From Hymenobacter oligotrophus (GTDB lineage: Bacteria > Bacteroidota > Bacteroidia > Cytophagales > Hymenobacteraceae), in the NCBI RefSeq assembly GCF_003574965.1, contig NZ_CP032317.1, positions 3,968,001 through 4,032,000 of the forward strand: a stretch of 64,000 bases of DNA, in the 5' to 3' direction. Both the position numbers and the translations under genes were made by a program. Every line of letters begins with the position of its first letter. Position 1 is the stretch's first letter. Shown in pieces: positions 51,407 through 59,514 of this stretch. The notes beneath the pieces are model-generated. The model worked only from the letters and a program-made list of their open reading frames with translations. It had not been told where the DNA came from and searched no databases.

Positions 51407-52885
51407 ATGAAACACCTTATAACCACATCTGTCCTGGGTCTGGCGCTGCTGGCGGCGGCCCCGCGCGGACAAGCGCAAAACGCCGACCGTCGTTGGGGCC
51501 TGGGCCTCAACGTAAGCACGTTTCAGTACAAAGGCAACTTCGGTTCGGAGTACTGGAAGCTCGATCAGGCGGAGTTTGGTCCCGGCCTCAGCATCAACCG
51601 CTACATTTCGCCGGGCCTCGACATGGGCCTGCACCTGAGCTACGTGGAGCTAAAGCACACCACCGCGCAGGGCAATCCGTACTTCGGTTCGAGCTTCGAA
51701 ACCAACGTGATAAATGCCAACCTAGGCTTTAAGCTGAAGCTGAACAACGGTTGGGCCCTGAAGGAGGACGCCCGCGTGCAGCCCTACCTGCTGGTGTCGC
51801 CGGGCTTGGCCTTTGCCAGCGCCGGGGGTACCCTCAACCGCGACAACCAGTCGCGCACCTTCGACGAGAGCAAGACTTACTTCGATGTGCACGGTGCAGC
51901 GGGCATCAACTTCCGCCTGGGCGATGCCGTGGGCCTGTTCGTGCAAACGGGCCAGCACTTCCCGCTAGGTGCCAACCTCGATAACCAGCCCAACCGCGAC
52001 GACAACAGCATCGACGACCGGTACCTGCAGCACACCGTGGGCCTGAACATCGGCCTGGGCAAAGCCAAGGATACCGACGGCGACGGCGTACGCGACAAAA
52101 AAGACAAGTGCCCGGACACCCCCGCTGGTGTGCAGGTTGACGAAAACGGCTGCCCGCTCGACGGCGACAAGGACGGTGTGCCGGATTACCAAGATCAGTG
52201 CCCCACCGAAGCCGGCAAAGCCGAGCTGCAGGGCTGCCCTGATAAAGACAACGACGGCGTACGCGACAAGGACGACGACTGCCCCGACCAGGCTGGTACG
52301 GCTGCCCTGCGCGGCTGCCCCGATGCCGACGGCGACGGCGTAGCTGATAAGAACGACAAGTGCCCCGACACCCCGAAAGGCGTGCAGGTAGACGCCAACG
52401 GCTGCCCGATTGATGCCGACGGCGACGGTGTGCCCGACAGCGCCGACCGCTGCCCCAACACCCCCGCCGGTGCCAAGGTAGACGCCAACGGCTGCCCCGA
52501 AATTCCGCAGGAAATCCGCAAGCTGGAGCAGCCCATCCGCTTCCGCACCAACAGCACGCAAATCCTGCCCTCGTCGTACCCCACGCTAGATAAGATGGTA
52601 CGTGCCCTGCAAGAGCACCCCGAGTACAGCATCCGCATCGTAGGCCACGCCGACTCGCGCGGTACCGATGAGTACAACCAAGGCCTGTCGGAGCGCCGTG
52701 CTATTTCGGCCAAGAACTACTTTACCCAGAAAGGTGTGGACCCGAGCCGCATCCCGACGCTGGGCATGGGCGAAAGCGCACCCGCCGCACCCAATACCTC
52801 GGCCAAAAACATGTCGCAGAACCGCCGCGTTGAGTTCCGCTTCGAGTTCTTCATCCCCGGCCAAGAAGCTGCCCCGCAGCCCTAA
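51407..52885 (+). CDS. OmpA-family outer-membrane protein with thrombospondin type 3 repeats
   Basis: The protein has 492 residues. A signal peptide (ending GQAQ) and an eight-strand-type beta-barrel (about 28-220; WGLGLNVSTFQYKGNFGSEY) come first. Then a calcium-binding TSP3 region (about 222-365) has five or so DxDxDGxxD repeats, each with paired Cys-Pro (DTDGDGVRDKKDKCPDTPAG). The C-terminal OmpA domain (about 370-480) contains IRIVGHADSRGTDEYN and NRRVEFRF for peptidoglycan binding. This is the typical abundant OmpA of Bacteroidota. The TSP3 stalk is probably a rigid Ca2+-stabilised spacer. Confidence 0.94.
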   Translation: MKHLITTSVLGLALLAAAPRGQAQNADRRWGLGLNVSTFQYKGNFGSEYWKLDQAEFGPGLSINRYISPGLDMGLHLSYVELKHTTAQGNPYFGSSFETNVINANLGFKLKLNNGWALKEDARVQPYLLVSPGLAFASAGGTLNRDNQSRTFDESKTYFDVHGAAGINFRLGDAVGLFVQTGQHFPLGANLDNQPNRDDNSIDDRYLQHTVGLNIGLGKAKDTDGDGVRDKKDKCPDTPAGVQVDENGCPLDGDKDGVPDYQDQCPTEAGKAELQGCPDKDNDGVRDKDDDCPDQAGTAALRGCPDADGDGVADKNDKCPDTPKGVQVDANGCPIDADGDGVPDSADRCPNTPAGAKVDANGCPEIPQEIRKLEQPIRFRTNSTQILPSSYPTLDKMVRALQEHPEYSIRIVGHADSRGTDEYNQGLSERRAISAKNYFTQKGVDPSRIPTLGMGESAPAAPNTSAKNMSQNRRVEFRFEFFIPGQEAAPQP

Positions 52886-52905
52886 GTCCTAGGTGATGAT
52901 TCGCT

Positions 52906-52941
52906 AAAAAGCGGCGCCCCAGCAATGAGGCGCCGCTTTTT
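52906..52941 (+). terminator. Intrinsic terminator of the OmpA/TSP3 gene
   Basis: A 13-bp perfect stem (52906-52918 with 52929-52941) with A5 and T7 runs. Confidence 0.88.
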
Positions 52942-52963
52942 TTGTCGGCGAGGGGTGGCTCCT

Positions 52964-53185
52964 GTCATCCTGAGCTTAAGCGAAAGGCCTTCTCACGTCG
53001 GGACCCCCCCGACCCCCTCCCCAAAAGGAGAGGGGGAGCCTGATGACCTAGGGCCGTTGTCATGTCGAGCAGAGCGAGACATCAGAGGTGCTGACGCCGG
53101 ATAGCATACACTCCCCTCTGCTTTTGGGTAGGGGCTGGGGGTGAGGTCCCGACGTGAGAAGGTCCTTCGCTAGGCTCAGGATGAC
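52964..53185. repeat. Large inverted repeat element with 75-base arms
   Basis: Arms 52964-53038 and 53111-53185 are imperfect inverted copies, starting GTCATCCTGAGC and containing a shared CTTCTCACGTCGGGAC block. The 72-base centre includes the smaller unit GTCATGTCGAGCAGAGCGAG and one CCTAGG. It has no reading frame. The GTCATCCTGAGC motif is a familiar one of dispersed intergenic repeats in Cytophagales; this is probably a non-autonomous element. Confidence 0.8.
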
Positions 53186-53220
53186 AAACGGCGCAGCGGA
53201 GCCTCGGGCCTGCAGAAACA

Positions 53221-53255
53221 AAAGGGCCGGGGCAGCACTGCTGCCCCGGCCCTTT
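53221..53255 (-). terminator. Intrinsic terminator of the DUF4252 operon
   Basis: A 15-bp perfect stem (53221-53235 with 53241-53255); read leftward the stem ends in TTT and is followed by TGTTTCTG. Confidence 0.8.
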
Positions 53256-53283
53256 GGGTAAAAACCAGGAATGGCTACCTAGG

Positions 53284-53847
53284 CTACTTGGTGATTTCGC
53301 CAGTCATGCCCGGCAAAATCTTGGTTAGCTGATCGAGCTGCGCTTGCGTGAAGTCGCCGCTGATGGCCATCATCAAAAACGAATCGGGTACGTCCTGCAC
53401 GCGGCTGGTAGCTACTACCTCGCGTATCCGGTCGCCGCTGCGGCGTACGGAGTAGCGGTAAGTGTTGCCGGCCGCGCCCTCGGTGGGCGTGGTGTTCAGG
53501 GGTTCGTAGCGTTCGTTGCGCAGCAGGCCGTCTACCTCATTCAGCAGGCCGCGCTCGGTGAGGTTGCGGGCGCGGGCCGAGGTAGGCGTAAAAGTTAGGG
53601 CCCGAATGCTGCGCACAGCCGTAATGGCCTGCACGGCGTCGGCGTCGGACATGCGGCTTACGCGGCCCAGCACAATCCGGGTCAGCAAGTTGGGCTCGTA
53701 CGTAGTGGCCCGAAAGCCGGAGCGGTTTTCGTATTTGTTGAAAAACTCAGCAACGGTGCGAGCCGGAGTTTCGGGGCCGGCGGCGCGGCAGGCACCAAGC
53801 CAAAGCAGCAACAGCAGGGGCCAGAGGCGAAGCAGGGTAGGTTTCAT
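53284..53847 (-). CDS. DUF4252-like lipoprotein
   Basis: The protein has 187 residues from the ATG at 53847 (MKPTLLRLWPLLLLLWLGAC); a tandem ATG precedes it. The lipobox LGAC predicts an outer-membrane or inner-membrane lipoprotein. The soluble part resembles DUF4252 proteins of Bacteroidota, with FNKYENRSGFRATTYEPNLL, SIRALTFTPTSARARN and SFLMMAISGDFTQAQLDQLT. No enzyme activity is known for the family. It lies 66 bases after the unknown secreted protein gene on the same strand and shares its terminator. Confidence 0.8.
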   Translation of the reverse strand: MKPTLLRLWPLLLLLWLGACRAAGPETPARTVAEFFNKYENRSGFRATTYEPNLLTRIVLGRVSRMSDADAVQAITAVRSIRALTFTPTSARARNLTERGLLNEVDGLLRNERYEPLNTTPTEGAAGNTYRYSVRRSGDRIREVVATSRVQDVPDSFLMMAISGDFTQAQLDQLTKILPGMTGEITK

Positions 53848-53913
53848 CATGGCAGCGAAGTAAGGCGTTTGCGCAGATATGCACGCCTCTACGTGCCGCT
53901 GCGGCCGCAAGAT

Positions 53914-55401
53914 TTACTCAAATGCCACCACGTTCAGGAAGAACACCTCGCGCGGGCTGCCTTGCTCGGGGCGCACGCGCTGGTAGCCGTAGGCCAAAAA
54001 GCGGCTGCCGTACCAGGGCAAAATACCCGTGCGCGTGGTGGAAACGGCTTTTTCGCGCAGGCCTTGGGTGTTGGTGGCCAGCGGCACGTGCAAATCGTTG
54101 GGCGAGGGCGCGGTGCGGTCCACAATCTTGTAGCGTATTTTATCCTCGTCGACGTAGGCCAAGGCCAAGCGGCGGCCATCGGGCAAGGGGCGGGCACGCA
54201 CGGTTTCGGTAAGCGTGGGTCGCTCGGCGTTTTTCAGCACGAAGGTGTTGTCCCAGAGCAAGGTGCCGTTGCGGTCGAAGCCGCACACAATGGCGTGCGA
54301 CGACCGGTAGCCGTCGAAGGTGCGGTTGGGCGCAAACAGCACCAGGCCGTACGAATCGTAGCGGTAGCGCGGGTAATAGATTTCGGCCATCAGCACGTAG
54401 CCATCGTCGAAGGGCAACATGCGGTGCGTGAGGATGCGGTAGCGCAGGCGCAAATCGCGGCCGGCGGCGCGGCGCTGCGCGCTGCGGGCCCGCAGGCGCT
54501 CGGCCCGGCGCGGCTTCATGAAATCGAAAAAGTGCTTGAGCACCGTGAAATCGTAGAAGCGCAACGGTGGCCGCGCGGTGGGCCCGCCCGATAGGTCGGT
54601 GGCAAACAGGCCCTGCGAGTACCTAGGGTCGCGCAGGGTGTAGGTGCCCGTGAGCAAGCGCCGCACGCTGTCGCCGGGGCTGAGCTCGGCCGTAACCAGC
54701 CCGCGGCCGCTTTCGGCCTGGATAAACTGCGAAGCCAGCAACTGCCCGCGCGCCGAAAGCTGCTTTACCTGCAAGCGCGACAGCCGCCCGTTGGTTTGGC
54801 TGAGCACGTAGCCCACGCGCTCGGTAGCCGAGTCGGCCAAAAAAGTAAGCTGCGTGGGCAGCGGCTCGTACACCGAGGGCAGCAGCCGGAACTCTTCGCC
54901 GTCCATGTCGATGTGCATTACGGTGAGGTGCTGCGCCACCTGCACCGTGGCAAACAGCTTGCCGTTAAGCACCTCCAGATCGTAGAGGTCGTTTACAAGT
55001 TTGGTATCGAAAGAGAAACCTTGGGTTTGGCCGTTGCGCAAATCGAGCCGGAACACCTGAAACCGCGACTGAATGTAGCCCGACTGAAACAGGGCGTAGG
55101 CGTAAGGCGTTTCGGCGCAGGCAAAACGCAGATCGAACTCGGTGGGCACCTCCACCACGGCTTCGCGCGCCAGCTGCAGCTCGCGGTTGAAATGCTGGAA
55201 GCGGTATTCGATCTTGAAGGAATTGCTGGGCTCGTTTTCCACGAACAACACCACCGTGCTATCGGGCAATGGCACCACCTGCACGTCGCTGTAGCTGGGC
55301 TCAAGCTTTAGCTCCAGGCGCTTGGGCTGCGTGGGAGCGAGCTGCGCACGCAAGCCCAGCGGCAGCCACAGCAGCAACAGCATCAGGTAATGGCGAGGCA
55401 T
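53914..55401 (-). CDS. Secreted protein of unknown function, probably beta-propeller-like
   Basis: The protein has 495 residues with a signal peptide (MPRHYLMLLLLWLPLGLRAQ). I do not recognise the family. The chain is a series of short beta-strand-like repeats with strand-turn patterns (LPDSTVVLFVENEPSNSF, LYDLEVLNGKLFATVQVA, GYVLSQTNGRLSRLQVKQ, GRRLALAYVDEDKIRYKI), as in propellers. A basic helical insert (MKPRRAERLRARSAQRRAAG) interrupts the middle. The DUF4252 lipoprotein follows in the same direction, so the two may act together in the envelope. Confidence 0.6.
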   Translation of the reverse strand: MPRHYLMLLLLWLPLGLRAQLAPTQPKRLELKLEPSYSDVQVVPLPDSTVVLFVENEPSNSFKIEYRFQHFNRELQLAREAVVEVPTEFDLRFACAETPYAYALFQSGYIQSRFQVFRLDLRNGQTQGFSFDTKLVNDLYDLEVLNGKLFATVQVAQHLTVMHIDMDGEEFRLLPSVYEPLPTQLTFLADSATERVGYVLSQTNGRLSRLQVKQLSARGQLLASQFIQAESGRGLVTAELSPGDSVRRLLTGTYTLRDPRYSQGLFATDLSGGPTARPPLRFYDFTVLKHFFDFMKPRRAERLRARSAQRRAAGRDLRLRYRILTHRMLPFDDGYVLMAEIYYPRYRYDSYGLVLFAPNRTFDGYRSSHAIVCGFDRNGTLLWDNTFVLKNAERPTLTETVRARPLPDGRRLALAYVDEDKIRYKIVDRTAPSPNDLHVPLATNTQGLREKAVSTTRTGILPWYGSRFLAYGYQRVRPEQGSPREVFFLNVVAFE

Positions 55402-55482
55402 AAGCAGGGGGTAGGGGTAGGGCGAAAGCAGCTTCCTTAAAAATACAACAAAGCCTGGCCAAAAGACATACCCCTAGGTGGC

Positions 55483-55890
55483 TTAGTGCGCCAGCTCGAG
55501 CAGCACGTCGAACTCGGCCGGTTGTAATGGCATTACGGATAAGCGCGATTGGCGGAGCAAGCTAATTTGCCGCAGCCGCTCATCGGCCTTAATGGCAGCC
55601 AACGATACGGTGCGCGGCAGGCGTTGGTGCGGGCGCAAATCCACGGCTACCCACGGTGTGTTGGGCTCGGCGGTGCGGTCGGGGTAGGCGGCGCGGGCTA
55701 CCTCGGCAATGCCCACTACTTCTTTATCGGTAACGCTGTGGTACACGAGCACTAGGTCGCCGGGTTGCATTTGGGACAAGAAGTTGCGGGCCTGGTGGTT
55801 GCGTACGCCGGTCCAGTCGGTTTGGCCGTCGCGCTCGAGGTCGGAAAAGCTGTACGCGGCAGGTTCGGATTTAACGAGCCAGTAATTCAA
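55483..55890 (-). CDS. EVE domain protein (PUA-like fold)
   Basis: The protein has 135 residues from the TTG at 55890, chosen because EVE proteins start MNYWLVKSEP and here the frame reads TTG-Asn-Tyr-Trp-Leu-Val-Lys-Ser-Glu-Pro. The upstream part to 55947 would add an unrelated hydrophobic piece and overlaps the promoter region. Other landmarks are DWTGVRNHQARNFLSQMQPG, the Tyr in LVLVYHSVTDKEVVGIAEV, and the C-terminal SVMPLQPAEFDVLL. The fold is related to YTH, ASCH and SRA domains, and family members bind modified bases in DNA or RNA. A -7 box lies 60 bases upstream. Confidence 0.9.
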   Translation of the reverse strand: MNYWLVKSEPAAYSFSDLERDGQTDWTGVRNHQARNFLSQMQPGDLVLVYHSVTDKEVVGIAEVARAAYPDRTAEPNTPWVAVDLRPHQRLPRTVSLAAIKADERLRQISLLRQSRLSVMPLQPAEFDVLLELAH

Positions 55891-55949
55891 TGGAAGTAAC
55901 AAGTAACAGGTGACAAGGAACACGATGCCGCAAACCAGCAGGTGCAAGT

Positions 55950-55957
55950 CAAAAGTA
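55950..55957 (-). promoter_or_regulatory. -7 box TACTTTTG for the EVE gene
   Basis: Perfect TAnnTTTG on the minus strand, 59 bases before the TTG start. The upstream flank is the heptamer repeat at 55961-56005, whose GTTGGC units could serve as the -33 TTG. Confidence 0.55.
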
Positions 55958-55960
55958 GCT

Positions 55961-56005
55961 ACCAGCTTTTAGCCAACAGCCAACAGCTAATAGCTAACAG
56001 CTTAT
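55961..56005. repeat. Tandem heptamer tract (AGCCAAC/AGCTAAT)
   Basis: About six copies of a seven-base unit, variants AGCCAAC, AGCTAAT and AGCTAAC, between the lipocalin-like gene and the EVE gene. It resembles the units in the repeat at 17401-17542. Confidence 0.6.
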
Positions 56006-56397
56006 TTCCGTTTCACCTTCAGCACGTCGTTTTCGAGCGACACGATTTCCAATTGGTAATCGGGGTCTTTTTTGTCTTCGAGGCTGATGCGTAGGGTATT
56101 GTCGTTTGCGGGCGCCCAGGTGCCTTTGCGGCCCTCAATGCCGTCGGTGGGGGCAATGTCGTATTGCGTAAACAAGCCGTTTTGCTCGAAGGCAAAGCCC
56201 GTGCGCCCGCGCGACGGCGGAAAGTTGTAGGTATTGGGGCGGTACACGCGAATGTCGCCTTGGTCTTCTTCGTGGGCGTGCAGCCAGGTGCGGTACAGCA
56301 TTTTCATTTTTAGCTCGGTGGCACTGCCCGAGTCGTTACGGCAGGTGCTCGAGAGCAACAGCACACAAAGGGCAAATAGCAAGGCAGAGAGTCGCAT
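56002..56397 (-). CDS. Small lipoprotein, lipocalin-like
   Basis: The protein has 131 residues from the ATG at 56397 (MRLSALLFALCVLLLSSTCR), with lipobox SSTC; the frame to 56445 adds nothing recognisable. The soluble part is an all-beta pattern with a start TWLHAHEEDQGDIRVYRP, then FAFEQNGLFTQYDIAP, KGTWAPANDNTLRISLEDKK and YQLEIVSLENDVLKVKRK, as in short lipocalin-like (DUF4923/5640-type) proteins. The ligand is unknown. Its last codons reach into the heptamer tract. Confidence 0.65.
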   Translation of the reverse strand: MRLSALLFALCVLLLSSTCRNDSGSATELKMKMLYRTWLHAHEEDQGDIRVYRPNTYNFPPSRGRTGFAFEQNGLFTQYDIAPTDGIEGRKGTWAPANDNTLRISLEDKKDPDYQLEIVSLENDVLKVKRK

Positions 56398-56495
56398 AGC
56401 GGCTAACATACGTAACCTAGGTGGCTTTTGCCGTAACCCTACCACGCCGCCCTGCGGTTTTGCGTATAGCTTTACTGCTTCAAACGATACTTGCC

Positions 56496-58268
56496 TTGGA
56501 AAACCGCGCCCTCATTCGCGCCTTTCGGCTGATGGCCCAGCTGCTGGAGCTGCACGACGAAAATCCTTTTAAGGTGCGCGCCTACGAAAGCGCCGCCGCT
56601 GCCATCGACCGCCTCGAGCAGCCCTTGGCCAACCTCGAGCCCAGCGAGTTTACTACCGTTGGGGGCCTAGGTAAAGGCGCTGCCCTAGCGGCGCAAGAGC
56701 TGCTGCGCACGGGCACCTTCCCCGAGCTGGCGCGTCTGCAAGAAGCCACCCCGCCCGGCGTGGTGAGCATGTTAAGTATCAAAGGCTTTGGGCCGAAAAA
56801 GATACGGGCCCTGTGGCGCGAGCTAGGCGTTGAAACCGTTGACGCGCTGCGCGAAGCTGCCGAGCAAAACCGCGTGGCTGCGCTCAAAGGCTTTGGCGCC
56901 AAAACCCAAGAGGCGCTGCTGCAAGCGTTGGAGTTCACGGCGCAAAGCAAGGGCAAGCTGCTCATCAACCAGGCGCAAAACCTGGCCGCGCAGTTGGTGA
57001 CCTTGCTGCAGGAAGCCCTGCGCACCGAGCAAGTGGCCGCGGCGGGCGAAGTGCGCCGTGCCCTGCCGGTGGTCGAAACCATCCGGGTGGTGGTGGGCAC
57101 CAACCAGCCATGGGCCGTGCACGAGGCCCTAGGTGCCATCGAAGCCTTGGTGGCCGATGATGCCAACTCGGGGCCCTTTGCTTGGCGCGGCACGGCGCAG
57201 GAGTCGGGCGTGAAGGTGGAAGTGCAAATTGCTACCCCCGAGAACTACACCAACTGCCTGTTTCTGCAAACCGGCTCCGATGCCCACCTCTCGGCGCCCC
57301 TAGGTGCCAAAGCACCGGCGGCCACGTTGCGCCAATTGGTGCGCCAAACCAAGTTTTTCAGCGAAGCGGCCATCTACGAAAAAGCCGGCCTGCAGTACAT
57401 CGAGCCCGAAATGCGCGAGGGCGCCGGCGAAATAGAGGAAGCCGCCGCGCACAAGCTGCCTGTGCTGCTTACCGAAGCCGACCTGCGCGGCTCGCTGCAC
57501 AACCACAGCACCTACTCCGATGGGGCGCACTCGTTGCGCCAAATGGCCGAGTTCCTGCGCGACAACGGCTACCAGTACCTAGGCATCTGCGACCATTCGC
57601 GCGCCGCGCACTACGCCAATGGGCTCAGCATCGAGCGGGTGGAGCAACAGCACCAAGAAATTGAACGCCTCAACCGCGAGCTGGCGCCCTTCCGCATATT
57701 CAAAGGCATTGAGTCGGACATCCTCTCGGATGGTTCGCTCGATTACCCCGACGAGGTGCTGGCTTCTTTCGACTTTGTGGTGGCCTCGGTGCACAGTGGG
57801 CTGAAGATGGACAAGGAGCGCGCCACCGAGCGCCTGTTGCGCGCCATTGCCAACCCGTACTGCACCATGCTAGGGCACCCCACCGGGCGCCTGCTGCTGC
57901 GCCGCGAGGGGTACCCGCTCGATTACGAAGCCATTATTGATGCTTGCGCCGAGCACAACGTGGCCATCGAAATCAACTCGAACCCTTGGCGCCTCGACCT
58001 CGATTGGCAATGGGTGCGCTACGCCTTAGGTAAAGGTGTGCGCCTGAGCATCAACCCCGATGCCCACCACACCGATGGCTACGCCGACATGCGTTACGGC
58101 GTGGAGCAAGGCCGCAAAGGCGGCCTCACGGCGGCCATGACGCTGAACGCCCTGACAGGGGAGGAGCTGGCGGCGTATTTTGAGCAGCGCCGCGCCCAAG
58201 CCGTAAAGTTTTCGGGGCCCAAGGCCGCCGCCACGAAACCCGTCGACTTCGGCCCGCTGTTCGGCTAA
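56496..58268 (+). CDS. PolX-type protein with degenerate polymerase site and intact PHP domain
   Basis: The protein has 590 residues. The start is taken as TTG 56496 (ENRALIRAFRLMAQLLELHD), since a -7-like TAGCTTTA box at 56467-56474 sits before it; an ATG at 56532 is possible but would cut into the first helix of the family. HhH/8-kDa region (about 1-180): ENPFKVRAYESAAAAIDRL, GFGPKKIRALWRELG. The palm motif reads AAGEVRRALPVVETIRVVVG (about 183-202), where active family X enzymes have GS..R...T.GD.D. Both catalytic Asp of that motif are absent, and the third is Glu (GVKVEVQIATP). The C-terminal PHP domain is well kept: HNHSTYSDGAHSL, GICDHSRAAHYANG, VASVHSG, NPDAHHTDG. It is probably a PHP phosphoesterase or nuclease on DNA, not a polymerase. 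Confidence 0.82.
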   Translation: MENRALIRAFRLMAQLLELHDENPFKVRAYESAAAAIDRLEQPLANLEPSEFTTVGGLGKGAALAAQELLRTGTFPELARLQEATPPGVVSMLSIKGFGPKKIRALWRELGVETVDALREAAEQNRVAALKGFGAKTQEALLQALEFTAQSKGKLLINQAQNLAAQLVTLLQEALRTEQVAAAGEVRRALPVVETIRVVVGTNQPWAVHEALGAIEALVADDANSGPFAWRGTAQESGVKVEVQIATPENYTNCLFLQTGSDAHLSAPLGAKAPAATLRQLVRQTKFFSEAAIYEKAGLQYIEPEMREGAGEIEEAAAHKLPVLLTEADLRGSLHNHSTYSDGAHSLRQMAEFLRDNGYQYLGICDHSRAAHYANGLSIERVEQQHQEIERLNRELAPFRIFKGIESDILSDGSLDYPDEVLASFDFVVASVHSGLKMDKERATERLLRAIANPYCTMLGHPTGRLLLRREGYPLDYEAIIDACAEHNVAIEINSNPWRLDLDWQWVRYALGKGVRLSINPDAHHTDGYADMRYGVEQGRKGGLTAAMTLNALTGEELAAYFEQRRAQAVKFSGPKAAATKPVDFGPLFG

Positions 58269-58319
58269 GGCGCCTCGGCGGTAGCCTAGGGGCTGGCATC
58301 AGAGAAACAAGCTTAACCA

Positions 58320-59387
58320 GTGAAGATTTTAGTTCTGCGCTTTTCCTCCATTGGCGACATTGTGCTGACCACGCCGGTGGTGCGCTGCCTCAAGCAGCAA
58401 GTGCCCGATGCGCAGGTGCACTACTGCACCAAACCTGCGTACCGGGACATGCTCGAGGCCAACCCCTACGTGGATAAAGTGCATTGCTTAACCGGTTCGC
58501 TCAAGGAACTGGTGCGCGAACTGCAGCAGGAGCGGTTCGATTTCATCGTCGATCTGCACAACAACCTGCGCACCTTCCTGATTAAGCTGCAGTTGGGCCG
58601 GCCGAGCGCCAGCTTCAACAAGCTCAACTTACGCAAGTGGCTGCGCGTGAACCTGAAATGGGATGTGCTGCCGCGCGTGCACATTGTACAGCGCTACCTG
58701 GCCGCTGCCGCGCCCCTCGGCGTGCACGACGACGGCCGCGGCCTCGACTATTTTATTCCGCCCGATCAGCGCGTTGACGTGGAGCAAACCTTGCCCGCCG
58801 ACTTTCACAACGGCTACGTGGCCTTTGCCATCGGTGCGCAACACGCCACCAAGCGCCTGCCTGTGGAGCGCATTATCGAGCTGTGCGGGCAGTTGCGCCG
58901 CCCGGTGGTGCTCCTGGGCGGCCCCGAAGACGAAAGCACCGGCCACGTGATTGAGCTGCACTTCGAGCAGCACCAGCCCCGCGAGCATTCTGGGGTTACG
59001 CCGCATAACATTCCGGCATCGCCTTACTATTTCGACAAAACCGCGCTGCCGCCTTCGCGCACCACTATCTACAATGCTTGCGGCCGTTTTTCGCTGCACC
59101 AATCGGCGTCGCTGGTAAAGCAGGCGCAGTTGGTCATCAGCCACGATACCGGCCTGATGCACATTGCAGCGGCTTTCCGCAAGGAAATCTTTAGTGTGTG
59201 GGGCAATACCGTGCCCGAATTCGGCATGTACCCGTTCCGCACGGAGTTTCGGGTGCTGGAGGTGGAGGGGTTGGCCTGCCGGCCGTGTTCCAAGATTGGC
59301 TACGATAAGTGCCCGCAAGGCCACTTCCGCTGCATGCGCGACATCCGCTTCGACCTTGATTTGCCGCCCGCCCGCGACGCCCGTTAA
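58320..59387 (+). CDS. Glycosyltransferase family 9 (heptosyltransferase-like), second copy
   Basis: The protein has 355 residues from the GTG at 58320 (MKILVLRFSSIGDIVLTTPV). GT9 landmarks are RFSSIGDIVLTTPVVRCLKQ, AIGAQHATKRLPVERIIELC and SHDTGLMHIAAAFRKEIFSV. The C-terminal Cys cluster CRPCSKIGYDKCPQGHFRC matches that of the GT9 at 48522-49568. It starts 51 bases after the PolX-type gene and may be cotranscribed. It should add a sugar to LPS or another envelope glycan. A terminator follows at 59406-59439. Confidence 0.9.
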   Translation: MKILVLRFSSIGDIVLTTPVVRCLKQQVPDAQVHYCTKPAYRDMLEANPYVDKVHCLTGSLKELVRELQQERFDFIVDLHNNLRTFLIKLQLGRPSASFNKLNLRKWLRVNLKWDVLPRVHIVQRYLAAAAPLGVHDDGRGLDYFIPPDQRVDVEQTLPADFHNGYVAFAIGAQHATKRLPVERIIELCGQLRRPVVLLGGPEDESTGHVIELHFEQHQPREHSGVTPHNIPASPYYFDKTALPPSRTTIYNACGRFSLHQSASLVKQAQLVISHDTGLMHIAAAFRKEIFSVWGNTVPEFGMYPFRTEFRVLEVEGLACRPCSKIGYDKCPQGHFRCMRDIRFDLDLPPARDAR

Positions 59388-59405
59388 GCACCAGCTTCCA
59401 CAACC

Positions 59406-59439
59406 AAAAAGCCGACCTAGCATCCTAGGTGGGCTTTTT
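59406..59439 (+). terminator. Intrinsic terminator with CCTAGG in one arm
   Basis: A 15-16 bp stem with one difference (59406-59420 with 59424-59439), loop CAT, and A5/T5 runs. CCTAGG lies at 59424-59429. Confidence 0.8.
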
Positions 59440-59514
59440 CAGGTCAGGCCACGGCAGGTTTGCCGCAAGCAACGTAGTTAGGCAAGCACCCACTTGCCCC
59501 AAGCTTGTTGCCGC

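Noticed and set aside
52080-52500. Repeated DNA in the OmpA gene, first seen as a possible tandem repeat element
   Set aside because: It is explained by TSP3 calcium-binding protein repeats.
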